The position numbers and the translations under genes are program-made. Below are positions 10,965 to 18,905 of a stretch of DNA of 64,000 nt, piece after piece. The notes beneath the pieces were generated by a model. The model saw only the letters and a program-made list of their open reading frames with translations. It had not been told where the DNA came from and did not search any database. The stretch's first letter is position 1. Each line of letters opens with the position of its first letter. The DNA is from Sphingomonas folli (GTDB lineage Bacteria; Pseudomonadota; Alphaproteobacteria; Sphingomonadales; Sphingomonadaceae): the NCBI RefSeq assembly GCF_019429525.1, contig NZ_JAHXZL010000011.1, positions 124,001 through 188,000 of the forward strand, written 5' to 3'.

Positions 10965-11054
10965 TCCACCCCGGCGCATGCCGGGGTCCAGTAGGGAAGG
11001 CCGTAGTGAGTCTCAGTGACGTCTCCCACCTGGGCCCCGGCGTCCGCCGGGGCG
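10965..11054. repeat. Palindromic dispersed repeat (GGGGTCCA/TGGGCCCC type)
   Basis: The left arm CCACCCCGGCGCATGCCGGG ends in GTCCA. The right arm is TGGGCCCCGGCGTCCGCCGG followed by GGCG. Each arm is itself a short hairpin and the two are inverted relative to one another, with about 45 bp between. It lies between convergent genes. Same architecture as 31215, 33984, 53218 and 59241. Confidence 0.8.
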
Positions 11055-11156
11055 ACGGCGGGAAAGCGCGCGCGACGACCTGATCCCCGTTCTCCGGCGC
11101 AGGCCAAGGAACAACCGTTACGGAGGGCGGAGCACTCCTACCCCAAGGCAGCCCGC

Positions 11157-11642
11157 TCACTCCCCCGAGGGGCACCCGCCCGCCGGGTTCGGCCCCGCGC
11201 CCGCGGGGTACCAGCGCGCCACCTTGCGGTCCTCGTCATAGTAGCAGACCGCGCCCGACGCGCCGTCCGGCGTCAGCGCGATCGCCCAATTGTGCGGCCC
11301 GCAATTGTGCGGCTCGCAGCCGTAGGAGAGCACGCGCCCGTCGACCTCGGCGATCGGCGTGGCGGTGACATCGGTGTCGAGCACGCGCGCGCGCACCGCC
11401 GCGTCGGGCACCGCCGTCGCCACCGCCGCGCGCACCGCCGGGTCGGCCAGGAAGCTCGTCCCGCCCGCCACCGCGTCGGTCGGATAATGGCCGACGTAGC
11501 GCGCCAGCGCCGCGACCGGCGTGGCGGTGGCACTCGGCGTCGCGCTCGGCGAGGCCGCCGGCGTCGCGTTCGTCGGTTGGTCGGGCTGCTGCTGGCAGGC
11601 GGCGAGCGCGGCGCAGGCCGCGAGGGAGATCAGGCGTCGCAT
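11157..11642 (-). CDS. Putative lipoprotein with an Ivy-like CxPHxC motif
   Basis: A 161-residue protein from ATG 11642 with a signal peptide and lipobox (LAALAAC, Cys at about 16), then a Thr/Ala/Pro linker. The remaining domain contains YVGHYPTDAV, a predicted helical part, and GCEPHNCGPHNWAIAL. CxPHxC resembles the CKPHDC loop with which Ivy-family periplasmic inhibitors plug the lysozyme active site, and the position near the C-terminal half fits that family. This is motif-level similarity only. It follows the GntR regulator by 16 bp and is probably co-transcribed with it. Confidence 0.65.
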   Translation of the reverse strand: MRRLISLAACAALAACQQQPDQPTNATPAASPSATPSATATPVAALARYVGHYPTDAVAGGTSFLADPAVRAAVATAVPDAAVRARVLDTDVTATPIAEVDGRVLSYGCEPHNCGPHNWAIALTPDGASGAVCYYDEDRKVARWYPAGAGPNPAGGCPSGE

Positions 11643-11658
11643 CACCAGCGACAACGCC

Positions 11659-12015
11659 TCAGCCGGCGACTCGTTCGAGCAGGTCGGTCGCGTCGAGCCC
11701 GAGCAGGTCGATCCGCTCGCGGATGCGCGGCCACTGGTGCGCGACGAAATCCTCGCGCTCGGCGCGGCGCAGCCGCTCCGCCGCCCCCGCCAGCACGAAC
11801 ATGCCGACGCCGCGACGCACCTCGACATAGCCGTCGTCCTGGAAGCTCTGATAGGCCTTGGCGACGGTAAGCGGGTTGGCGCCGTGCTCGGCGGCGAGCG
11901 CGCGCACCGAGGGGAGCTGGTCGCCCGCGGCATAGTCGCCGCGCAGGATCGCCGCGGCGATCGTACCGCGGAGCCGGAGATAGACCGGCGAGTCGTCGCT
12001 GCTCAGCGCTGCCAT
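11659..12015 (-). CDS. GntR-family regulator, short YtrA-like type
   Basis: A 118-residue protein. Residues 1-70 are a complete GntR winged helix (SPVYLRLRGTIAAAILRGDY, LPSVRALAAEHGANPLTVAKAYQSFQDDGYVEVRRGVGMFV). A short helical tail (about 45 residues) replaces the large effector domain, which is the mark of YtrA-type members. These usually repress their own operon, often with transport or envelope-stress genes. Here the only downstream partner is the Ivy-like lipoprotein. An AT-rich patch (TATAGTGTATTAA on the minus strand, about 12020-12032) just upstream is the likely promoter and operator region. Confidence 0.85.
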   Translation of the reverse strand: MAALSSDDSPVYLRLRGTIAAAILRGDYAAGDQLPSVRALAAEHGANPLTVAKAYQSFQDDGYVEVRRGVGMFVLAGAAERLRRAEREDFVAHQWPRIRERIDLLGLDATDLLERVAG

Positions 12016-12064
12016 GCTGCGTTAATACACTATAGGACGTGATTGTCGAGCCGGGCGGCGCGGT

Positions 12065-12778
12065 TCAGTCGTCCGCGAGCTCGTGGACGGTCAGGCGATC
12101 GTCGGGGTTCGCCGCGGCGTGGAGCTGGCGCAGTCGCTCGACCTGGTGGCGCGAGGCGGCGATCACCGCCGCCGCGGCGAGCGCCCCCTCGCGGTGCAGC
12201 GCCGCGACCGCGTCGTCGTCGAGCACGGCGAGCGCCGCCTCGTCGATCGTGTAGAGCCCGTCGAGCGCGTGCTCGCGCGCGTCGGCGCGGCGCAGCACCA
12301 GCCGCCACGCGCGCAGCAGCCGGTGGCGGGCGAGCGCGTCGGCCAAGGCGCGCGCCGCGGTCACGTCCTCGACCAGCCGCTGGAGCGCGCCGCGCAGTTC
12401 CGCCACCAGCGGCGCCGCGCCCTCGCCGTCCACCAGCGCCGCGCCGCGCGCGCCCAGGGCGGCGTCGGTGGGATCGATCGCGAGCCCGGTCCCACCCTCG
12501 GCGAGGCGGAAGGCGCCGAGCAGCACCGCCTGGGGCATATAGGTGGCGTGGAAGCCGGCGGCGCCGGCGAAGAGGTTGTCGCCGCCCAGCGCCATCAGCG
12601 CGACCAGGTTGAAGCGGCCCGTGCCCGAGTCCTTGGCGAGGCACAGCGGCATGTCGCACGCCGCCAGCGCGATCTCGCCGCGGCCGAGCTGCGCGATCGC
12701 GCGCCCGCGCCCCGCCGCGGCGGCGTCGAAGCGCAGCGAGCGGTGCCGGCGCGGGTCGAGCGCGACGAGCGCGCTCAT
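12065..12778 (-). CDS. SapC-family protein
   Basis: A 237-residue protein starting at ATG 12778, overlapping the halogenase stop by 4 bp (ATGA). It matches SapC-like proteins: an N-terminal LDPRRHRSLRF, GEIALAACDMPLCLAKD, FNLVALMALGGDNLF and a long helical C-terminal half. SapC was named from Campylobacter S-layer secretion, but in sphingomonads and Caulobacter relatives it recurs next to TonB receptors and tryptophan-halogenase-like flavoproteins, where its role is not established. No signal peptide. Coupled translation suggests that it works with the upstream flavoprotein. Confidence 0.85.
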   Translation of the reverse strand: MSALVALDPRRHRSLRFDAAAAGRGRAIAQLGRGEIALAACDMPLCLAKDSGTGRFNLVALMALGGDNLFAGAAGFHATYMPQAVLLGAFRLAEGGTGLAIDPTDAALGARGAALVDGEGAAPLVAELRGALQRLVEDVTAARALADALARHRLLRAWRLVLRRADAREHALDGLYTIDEAALAVLDDDAVAALHREGALAAAAVIAASRHQVERLRQLHAAANPDDRLTVHELADD

Positions 12779-14346
12779 ACCGCCTGGAGGCCGTGCTCGC
12801 GCACCGCGCGGATCAGGTCGCGGTGGCGCGGCAGCCGCTGCATCGCCTCGGCGCGCGCGCGCTCGGCCCGCGCGCGATGGCGCCGCGCCAGCGCGCTCTC
12901 GGGCGCGGCCGGGTCGATCCGGGCGTAGCGCGCGTCGAAACGCATGCCGTGGAGCACGTACTGGTAGCTCGGCCAGGAGAAGACCTCGCGCGCGTGGTCG
13001 AAGTCCTGCGGCGCGGGCGGCTGCGTGCGCCACAGTTCCAGCCGCTCCGCCAGGCCGTCGGGCCAGGTCGCGGGCGAGGCATTGTCGCGCCAGAAGTCGG
13101 TGTCGGTGCGCTTGGTGATCGCGTAGTGGAGCTTGAGGAACTCGATGATCCGCGCCCAATGGTGCGTGAAGGCGGCGTTGAACTGGCGCGCGGCGACGTG
13201 CATCGCGCCGCGCGTGCGCGGCAGCCGGTCCGCGACCGCGTCCATCGACGCCTCGATCAGCATCAGCGCCGAGGCCTCGAGCGGCTCGATGAACCCCGCC
13301 GACAGGCCGACCGCGACGACATTGTTCTGCCAGAAGCGCTCGCGATGCCCCCCGTCGATCGTGATGCGGCGCGCGGTCAGCGAGTCGGCGGCGGGGCCGA
13401 CATAGCGGCGCAGCGCGGCCTCGGCGGCGTCGTCGCTGACATGCGCGCTGCTGTAGACATGGCCGACGCCGCGGCGGGTCCACAGCCCGATGTCCCAGAT
13501 CCAGCCCGCCGCCTGCGCGGTGGAGACGGTGTGGCAGGTGATCGGCGCGTCCTCGCTGTCATAGGGCACCTGCAGCGCGATCGCGCGGTCGGCGAACAGC
13601 ACGTCGCCGCAGCGGCGGAACGGGACCTCGTACACGCCGCCGATCAGCAGGGCGGCGAAGCCGGTGCAGTCGACGAACAGGTCGCCCGCGATGACGGCGC
13701 CGTCGGCGAGCACCAGCGCGGTGACGTCCCCGCCCTCGCCCTGCTCGACCCGCGCCACGTCGCCGATCACGTGGCGCACGCCCAGACGCTCGACCGCGTG
13801 CGCGCGCAGCAGCGCGGCGAACTTGCCCGCGTCGAGATGGTAGGCGTAATTGGCCTGGCCGACCCACTCGGGCGTCGTGATCGACTTGGGGGCCAGCCCG
13901 GCGTCGCAGAGCGTCGCCTGGAAATCGACCCAGGTGGCGAAGTCCTCCGCTCCCGGCGCGTCCGACTGGGCGAGCCAGTGGGGCGCGAGATCGAGCTCGG
14001 TCGCGCCCGCGGGCGGGTTGAGCGGGTGGTAATAGCCCTCGCCGGGCGAATCATCGGTCCAGCCGGCGAATCGCGCGCCCTGCTTGAACGCCGCGTCGCA
14101 GCCGCGCACGAAGTCGGTCTCGGAGATCCCGATCTTCGCCAAGGTGTTACGCATCGTCGGCCAGGTCCCCTCGCCGACCCCCACGGTGGGGATGCGCGCC
14201 GATTCCACCAAGGTCACCGCGACGCCGCTGCGCGTGCGCTGCGCCTGGGCGGCGAGTCGGCAGGCCGCGATCCATCCCGCCGAGCCTCCGCCGACGACCA
14301 CGACTTGAGTCACGAGTGCGTCATCATGCCGTTGATTGGCGGCCAT
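12775..14346 (-). CDS. Tryptophan halogenase-family flavoprotein
   Basis: A 523-residue protein from ATG 14346 (MAANQRHDD). It has the FAD motif VVVGGGSAGWIAA, VGVGEGTWPTMRNTL, and AAFKQGARFAGW whose Lys aligns with the catalytic Lys of PrnA. GFIEPLEASAL carries the catalytic Glu, and GWIWDIGL is a variant of the WxWxIP motif that blocks monooxygenase activity (Gly replaces Pro). The halogenase active-site pair is therefore present. Members in TonB-receptor loci probably act on imported or cell-envelope substrates, but none has been shown for this context. Operon with sapC; divergent from a TonB receptor. Confidence 0.88.
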   Translation of the reverse strand: MAANQRHDDALVTQVVVVGGGSAGWIAACRLAAQAQRTRSGVAVTLVESARIPTVGVGEGTWPTMRNTLAKIGISETDFVRGCDAAFKQGARFAGWTDDSPGEGYYHPLNPPAGATELDLAPHWLAQSDAPGAEDFATWVDFQATLCDAGLAPKSITTPEWVGQANYAYHLDAGKFAALLRAHAVERLGVRHVIGDVARVEQGEGGDVTALVLADGAVIAGDLFVDCTGFAALLIGGVYEVPFRRCGDVLFADRAIALQVPYDSEDAPITCHTVSTAQAAGWIWDIGLWTRRGVGHVYSSAHVSDDAAEAALRRYVGPAADSLTARRITIDGGHRERFWQNNVVAVGLSAGFIEPLEASALMLIEASMDAVADRLPRTRGAMHVAARQFNAAFTHHWARIIEFLKLHYAITKRTDTDFWRDNASPATWPDGLAERLELWRTQPPAPQDFDHAREVFSWPSYQYVLHGMRFDARYARIDPAAPESALARRHRARAERARAEAMQRLPRHRDLIRAVREHGLQAV

Positions 14347-14480
14347 AATTCTACCTACGCCTCTCCGCTGCGACGTCTTCGCGCCGCCAATGTAATCGAT
14401 CCCACTTGTATTTGTCGGATATATCAACGAAGCTGCTTCCGACAGCACACGCATAACAAGTGTGGCTGCGGAAGGGGAGG
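14347..14480. promoter_or_regulatory. Shared divergent promoter region, halogenase versus receptor
   Basis: The 134 bp between two divergent start codons is noticeably AT-richer than its flanks (AATGTAATCGATCCC, TTGTATTTGTCGGATATATC). It must hold promoters for both the halogenase-sapC operon and the receptor, which suggests co-regulation. No operator could be assigned with confidence. Confidence 0.55.
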
Positions 14481-17333
14481 ATGACGGTGGCGACCAGCTT
14501 TCGGCAAGTGACGGCACGTGCTTTTCTGTTCTCGGGCGGCATGGGTTGCGCGATCGGCGCGCTGATCGCCGCCACACCGGCGCTGGCGCAGGAGACGCCG
14601 CCCGCGGTCTCCGCCCCGCCGAGCCAGGCCGACGCCGACGGCACCTCGGGCGACATCGTCGTCACCGGCATCCGCGGCAGCATCGCCTCCTCCGCCGCGC
14701 AGAAGCGCGACGCGGTCGGTATCCTCGACGCGATCTCGTCGGAAGATCTCGGCAAGTTCCCGGACGCCAACGTCGCCGAGTCGCTCCAGCGCATCCCCGG
14801 TGTCGCGATCGACCGCACCAACGGCGAGGGCGCGCAGGTCAGCGTCCGCGGCCTCGGCCCGGCGTTCAACACCGTGTTGTTCAACGGCCGCAGCTTCGCC
14901 AGCGACAATTACAACCGCGCCTTCTCGTTCGACCTGATCCCGGCCGAGCTGATCAGCGGCGCGCAGGTGTACAAGACCGCGCAGGCGCCGCTGCAGGGCG
15001 GCGGCATCGGCGCGACAATCAACGTGCAGACCCCGCGCCCGCTCGCGCTCAAGGGCTTCAAGGCGATCGTCACCGGCAAGGCGCTGTACGAGAAGAACAG
15101 CGACAAGTTCACGCCGCAGGGCTTCGGCCTGATCAGCGACACCTTCGCCGACGGGCGGCTCGGTCTGCTCGCCTCGGTCTCGTACCAGCGCCGCATCGCG
15201 CAGATCGCCTCGGTCAGCAACGACGGCTATCTGCCCAACAGCTCGGTCGGGCCGAACAGCAACCCGATCGCCACCGGCGTGTACGCGCCGCGCAACTTCG
15301 ACGTGAACACCGCGCGCGACGACCGCACCCGCTTCGGCGCCACGGTGGTGGCGCAATACCAGCCGACCGACGAGCTGACCTTCACGCTCGACGGCCTGTA
15401 CAACAAGTTCAAGAGCGACTCGACGACTCGCGCGCTGGGCGCCTGGTTCGAGCCGACCAGCTACACCGCCGCCCAGGTCGACGAGAACCGCACCGTCACC
15501 TCGCTGACCACCAGCGGCAACGCCGATTTCATCTCCTCGGGCGTGCTGCGCGAGACCACGACCTGGGAGGGCGGCTTCAACGCCGAGTGGAACCCCGCCA
15601 ACAACTTCAAGATGGTGATCGACGCGGCTTACTCGCGCGCCAAGAACGCGGGCGGCGGCGGCTCCTATTTCACCGTGATCGGCACGCCGACGCCCTATTC
15701 CTTCACCCAGGCGGAGGGGAACGGCATCCCCACGGTCAACGGCTTCGCCGACGGCGTGCTGACCAACCCGGCGCTGGGCCGCACCCATATCGCGGGGATC
15801 AACGGCAACGACGTCACCGAGAAGGTGCAGGAGTATCGCTGGAACAACGAGTGGAAGCCCGATTACGGCGTGCTCCAGACGGTGCGCTTCGGCCTGATGA
15901 GCACGACGCGCGACAAGACCAACGTCGCGGTCACCTCGGGCGACGACGTCGGCTGCGTCTATTGCGGCTATCCGACGCTGGCGGATTCGTCGCTGCTGTC
16001 GCCCTTCACGGTGAAGGGGCTGGGCGCGCCGAGCGGATCGGTGCCGACCACCTTCCTCACCTATGACGCGTTCCAATACCTGAACTTCCTCGCCAGCCCG
16101 GCGGCGACCTCGGCGCTCGACGCGAAATACAATCTCGCGCCGGGCACCACCGCGGCGCGCTACGCCGCCACCAACGGCTATGCGGTGGCGCCGCAGCCGG
16201 GGACGCGCGTGAAGGAGACGGTGTGGGCGAGCTACGCCGACGTCGACTTCTCGGGCCAGCTCGGCAGCATGCCCTGGCTGGTCAACGTCGGCGCGCGCTA
16301 CGAATATACCGAGCTGACCTCGTCGGGCAGCCAGCGCCAGCTGGTCGACCTCACCCCGACCCAGGGCAACCCGCCGACCGACCCGACCATCTACGTCGGC
16401 GTGTTCGCCAGCCCGACCGGCACGCCGATCTCGCAGAAATCGTCGTACAGCAACTTCCTGCCCGCGCTGAACGCGCGGCTCAACTTCACGCAGGAGCTGC
16501 AGGTCCGCTTCGCCGCCTACAAGACGCTGACCCGCCCGGCGATCGGCGACCTGGCGCCGAGCCTCGACATCGGCACCCTGCGCCCGGCGACGCTCACCGC
16601 GAGCGGCGGCAACCCCAACCTGAGGCCCTATCAGGCGAAGAACCTCGACCTGTCGCTCGAATGGTATCCCACGCGCACGACGACGCTGTCGGCCGCGGTG
16701 TTCTACAAGAAGGTGGACGATTTCATCATCCAGCTGTTCGGCGACGAGCTGTTCCCGATCGCCAACGCCGGCAACGCGCAGGGCGTCGGGCTGCCGGTCG
16801 GCGGGCTGATCGTCGACCGGAACACCGCGCGCTTCAGCGTGCGCCGTCCGCGCAACGCGACCTCGCTCGATATCAAGGGGCTGGAGCTCAACCTGGTCCA
16901 CACGTTCGACTGGCTGCCCGGCGTGCTGAGCGGCTTCGGCGTCCAGGCCAACGCCACCTTCGTCAGCACCAACCGCGACTTCGACACGAGCCAGGTGGGC
17001 CAGTCGTTCGCCGCGGAGGGCATCGGCAACTCGCAGAACGCCACGGTCTTCTACGAGAAATACGGCGTCTCGGCGCGCATCGCCTACAACCGCCGCGAGC
17101 GCTTCCTGCGCGAGCTCGCCGGCGGCGCGGGCAACGAGCCGATCTTCGTGCGCGACTATGGCCAGTTCGACGGCAGCGTCGCGGTCAACGTCACGCCCTT
17201 CGCGCAGGTGTTCGTGGAGGGCACCAACCTGTTCAACGCGAAATATTACACCACCGGCCGCTTCGACAACCAGCTGCTGCAATACCAGAACTTCGGCCCG
17301 CGCTACGACGCCGGCGTGCGCTTCTCGTTCTGA
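14481..17333 (+). CDS. TonB-dependent receptor of the halogenase/SapC locus
   Basis: About 950 residues from ATG 14481, with a purine-rich ribosome site directly upstream (GTG 14460 is also in frame). Signal peptide to about ALAQ (37). TonB-box-like DIVVTGIRGS from residue 58, then SSEDLGKFPDANVAESLQRIPGV, the plug signature of the large sphingomonad/Xanthomonas/Caulobacter receptor class often linked to carbohydrate uptake. The barrel ends in YDAGVRFSF, with a terminal Phe typical of outer-membrane insertion. Divergent from the halogenase operon, so its ligand is probably related to that pathway (inference). Confidence 0.92.
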   Translation: MTVATSFRQVTARAFLFSGGMGCAIGALIAATPALAQETPPAVSAPPSQADADGTSGDIVVTGIRGSIASSAAQKRDAVGILDAISSEDLGKFPDANVAESLQRIPGVAIDRTNGEGAQVSVRGLGPAFNTVLFNGRSFASDNYNRAFSFDLIPAELISGAQVYKTAQAPLQGGGIGATINVQTPRPLALKGFKAIVTGKALYEKNSDKFTPQGFGLISDTFADGRLGLLASVSYQRRIAQIASVSNDGYLPNSSVGPNSNPIATGVYAPRNFDVNTARDDRTRFGATVVAQYQPTDELTFTLDGLYNKFKSDSTTRALGAWFEPTSYTAAQVDENRTVTSLTTSGNADFISSGVLRETTTWEGGFNAEWNPANNFKMVIDAAYSRAKNAGGGGSYFTVIGTPTPYSFTQAEGNGIPTVNGFADGVLTNPALGRTHIAGINGNDVTEKVQEYRWNNEWKPDYGVLQTVRFGLMSTTRDKTNVAVTSGDDVGCVYCGYPTLADSSLLSPFTVKGLGAPSGSVPTTFLTYDAFQYLNFLASPAATSALDAKYNLAPGTTAARYAATNGYAVAPQPGTRVKETVWASYADVDFSGQLGSMPWLVNVGARYEYTELTSSGSQRQLVDLTPTQGNPPTDPTIYVGVFASPTGTPISQKSSYSNFLPALNARLNFTQELQVRFAAYKTLTRPAIGDLAPSLDIGTLRPATLTASGGNPNLRPYQAKNLDLSLEWYPTRTTTLSAAVFYKKVDDFIIQLFGDELFPIANAGNAQGVGLPVGGLIVDRNTARFSVRRPRNATSLDIKGLELNLVHTFDWLPGVLSGFGVQANATFVSTNRDFDTSQVGQSFAAEGIGNSQNATVFYEKYGVSARIAYNRRERFLRELAGGAGNEPIFVRDYGQFDGSVAVNVTPFAQVFVEGTNLFNAKYYTTGRFDNQLLQYQNFGPRYDAGVRFSF

Positions 17334-17387
17334 TCGCCGCATCCCCGCGCCGGTCCTCGCGGGGAGCAGGATTGCCTGCCTTCTCGG

Positions 17388-17491
17388 AATGAGCCCCTCC
17401 CCTTAGGGGGAGGGGTGGGGGTGGGGCCTAGCCACCAGCGCGTCCTTCGCGGAAGCGCGCCACCCCGCCCCTTCCCTGAGGGGGAGGAAGC
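17388..17491. repeat. Palindromic repeat (CCCTCCCC type)
   Basis: GAGCCCCTCCCCTTAGGGGG at the left and CCCCTTCCCTGAGGGGGAGG at the right form hairpins around a roughly 55-bp centre. It lies between convergent genes and may terminate both. The arrangement resembles the larger TCCTCCCCGG elements at 18764, 21286, 38086 and 39313. Confidence 0.7.
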
Positions 17492-17516
17492 CGCCCGGCC
17501 TTCGGTCAACACCCGC

Positions 17517-18347
17517 TCAGCGCTTCAGCCGCGCCGCGTGCCAGTCGAGCTGATCGCCCATGAAGCTCGACACGAACAGGTAGGAGTGATCGTAGCCGGC
17601 GCGCATCCGCAGCGCGAGCGGGATACCCGCCGCCGCGCACGCCGCCGTCAGCAGTTCGGGACGGAGCTGCTCGGCGAGGAAGGAATCGGCCTCGCCCTGG
17701 TCGACCAGCAGCTCGGGCACGCGCGCGCCGTCCTCGATCAGCGCGACCGCGTCGTGGCGGCGCTTCGCCGCGGCGTCGTCGCCGAGGTAACGATCGAGCG
17801 CCTCGCCCCAGGGCACCTGCGTGGGCGCGACGATCGGCGCGAAGGCCGAGACCGCGCGGTAGCGGCCCGGGTGGCGCAGCGCCGCGGTCAGCGCGCCGTG
17901 GCCGCCCATCGAATGGCCCATGATCGACTGGCGCGCCGGGTCGACCGGGAACGCGGCCGCGACCAGCGCGGGCAGCTCCTCGGTGACATAGGACCACATC
18001 TTATAGTGCGTCGACCAGGGCGCCGCGGTGGCGTCGACGTAGAAGCCCGCGCCCTGGCCGAAGTCCCAGCGGTCCGCGTCGGGTACGTCCTCGCCGCGCG
18101 GGCTGGTGTCGGGGGCGACGAAGATCAGCCCGTGGCGCGCGCAGGCCGCGCGATACTCGCCCTTGTCGGTCACGTTGGCGTGGGTGCAGGTCAGCCCGGA
18201 GAGGTACCAGACCAGCGGCAGCGTCGTGCCCGGCGCGTGATCGGGAACATAGACCGAGAAGGTCATGTCGGTGCCGGTCGCGGCGCTGCGGTGGCGATAG
18301 ACGCCCTGCGTGCCGCCGTGCGCGCGCGCGGTCGAGACGGTCTCCAT
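17517..18347 (-). CDS. fghA: S-formylglutathione hydrolase
   Basis: A 276-residue serine hydrolase from ATG 18347 behind GGAGGAG. It shows the esterase D family pattern: YLSGLTCTHANV, GEDVPDADRWDFGQGAGFYVDAT, the nucleophile elbow GHSMGGHGA (Ser146), LLVDQGEADSF (Asp) and AGYDHSYLFVSSF (His). It hydrolyses S-formylglutathione to formate and glutathione, the second step of glutathione-dependent formaldehyde detoxification. Last gene of a minus-strand group after adhC and a VOC gene. Confidence 0.95.
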   Translation of the reverse strand: METVSTARAHGGTQGVYRHRSAATGTDMTFSVYVPDHAPGTTLPLVWYLSGLTCTHANVTDKGEYRAACARHGLIFVAPDTSPRGEDVPDADRWDFGQGAGFYVDATAAPWSTHYKMWSYVTEELPALVAAAFPVDPARQSIMGHSMGGHGALTAALRHPGRYRAVSAFAPIVAPTQVPWGEALDRYLGDDAAAKRRHDAVALIEDGARVPELLVDQGEADSFLAEQLRPELLTAACAAAGIPLALRMRAGYDHSYLFVSSFMGDQLDWHAARLKR

Positions 18348-18361
18348 GCTCGCTCCTCCGC

Positions 18362-18745
18362 TCAGGCGACGCGGTGCGTCGCGCAGACCTTGTTGCCCGC
18401 GGGGTCGCGCAGATAGGCGAGGTACAATTCGCGCCCGCCGGTGACGTGGCGCACGCCCGGCGGCGCCTCGATCGCGGTGCCGCCGCTCGCGACGCCCGCG
18501 GCGTGCCACGCCTCGACCTGCTCGGGCGAGGTCGCGCGGAAGCCGAGCGTGCCGCCGTTGGCGTGGCTGGCGGGCTCGCCGTCGATCGGGCGCGTGACCA
18601 GGAAGCGCCCGCCGTCGTGCGCGTAGACCAGCCGCCCCCACTCGTCGATCACCCCCGGCGCGGCGCCGAGCGCGCCCAGCGTGGCGTCGTAGAAGGTCCG
18701 GGCGGCGGCGATGTCGTCGGCGCCGAGCATGACGTGGCTGAACAT
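18362..18745 (-). CDS. VOC-family (glyoxalase-fold) protein
   Basis: A 127-residue single VOC domain from ATG 18745 (MFSHVMLGADDIAAARTFYDATLGALG), ending in YLRDPAGNKVCATHR, the usual metal-ligand and loop region. The family includes glyoxalase I, fosfomycin-resistance and dioxygenase-like proteins. Enclosed between adhC and fghA with 14 bp to fghA, it is a recurrent companion in alphaproteobacterial formaldehyde operons, perhaps acting on a glutathione adduct. The reaction is not known. Confidence 0.85.
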   Translation of the reverse strand: MFSHVMLGADDIAAARTFYDATLGALGAAPGVIDEWGRLVYAHDGGRFLVTRPIDGEPASHANGGTLGFRATSPEQVEAWHAAGVASGGTAIEAPPGVRHVTGGRELYLAYLRDPAGNKVCATHRVA

Positions 18746-18763
18746 GGGATCCTCTCTCCTAAG

Positions 18764-18903
18764 CTCCTCCCCGGCACAGGGAGGGGGACCGCGACGCGCA
18801 GCGGCGTGGTGGAGGGGGCTTCCCACAGGCGCCGCGCTGCGAGGAGAGCCCCCTCCACCACCGGCTTCGCCGGCGGTCCCCCTCCCCGTGCCGGGGAGGA
18901 CTT
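18764..18903. repeat. Long palindromic repeat (TCCTCCCCGGCACGGG type)
   Basis: CTCCTCCCCGGCACAGGGAG and its complement CTCCCCGTGCCGGGGAGGA bound a 140-bp element. The inner arms GTGGTGGAGGGGGCT and AGCCCCCTCCACCACC also pair. It lies inside the adhC-VOC-fghA transcription unit, where it could attenuate or protect the mRNA between adhC and the two downstream genes. Confidence 0.85.
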
Positions 18904-18905
18904 CC

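Noticed and set aside
12065..14346. Halogenase considered as part of a natural-product cluster
   Set aside because: No synthase, NRPS or tailoring enzymes nearby; SapC and a TonB receptor point to the known sphingomonad arrangement.
14424..17342. A 972-codon minus-strand frame opposite the second TonB receptor
   Set aside because: Shadow of the plus-strand receptor, with no recognisable domain despite its length.
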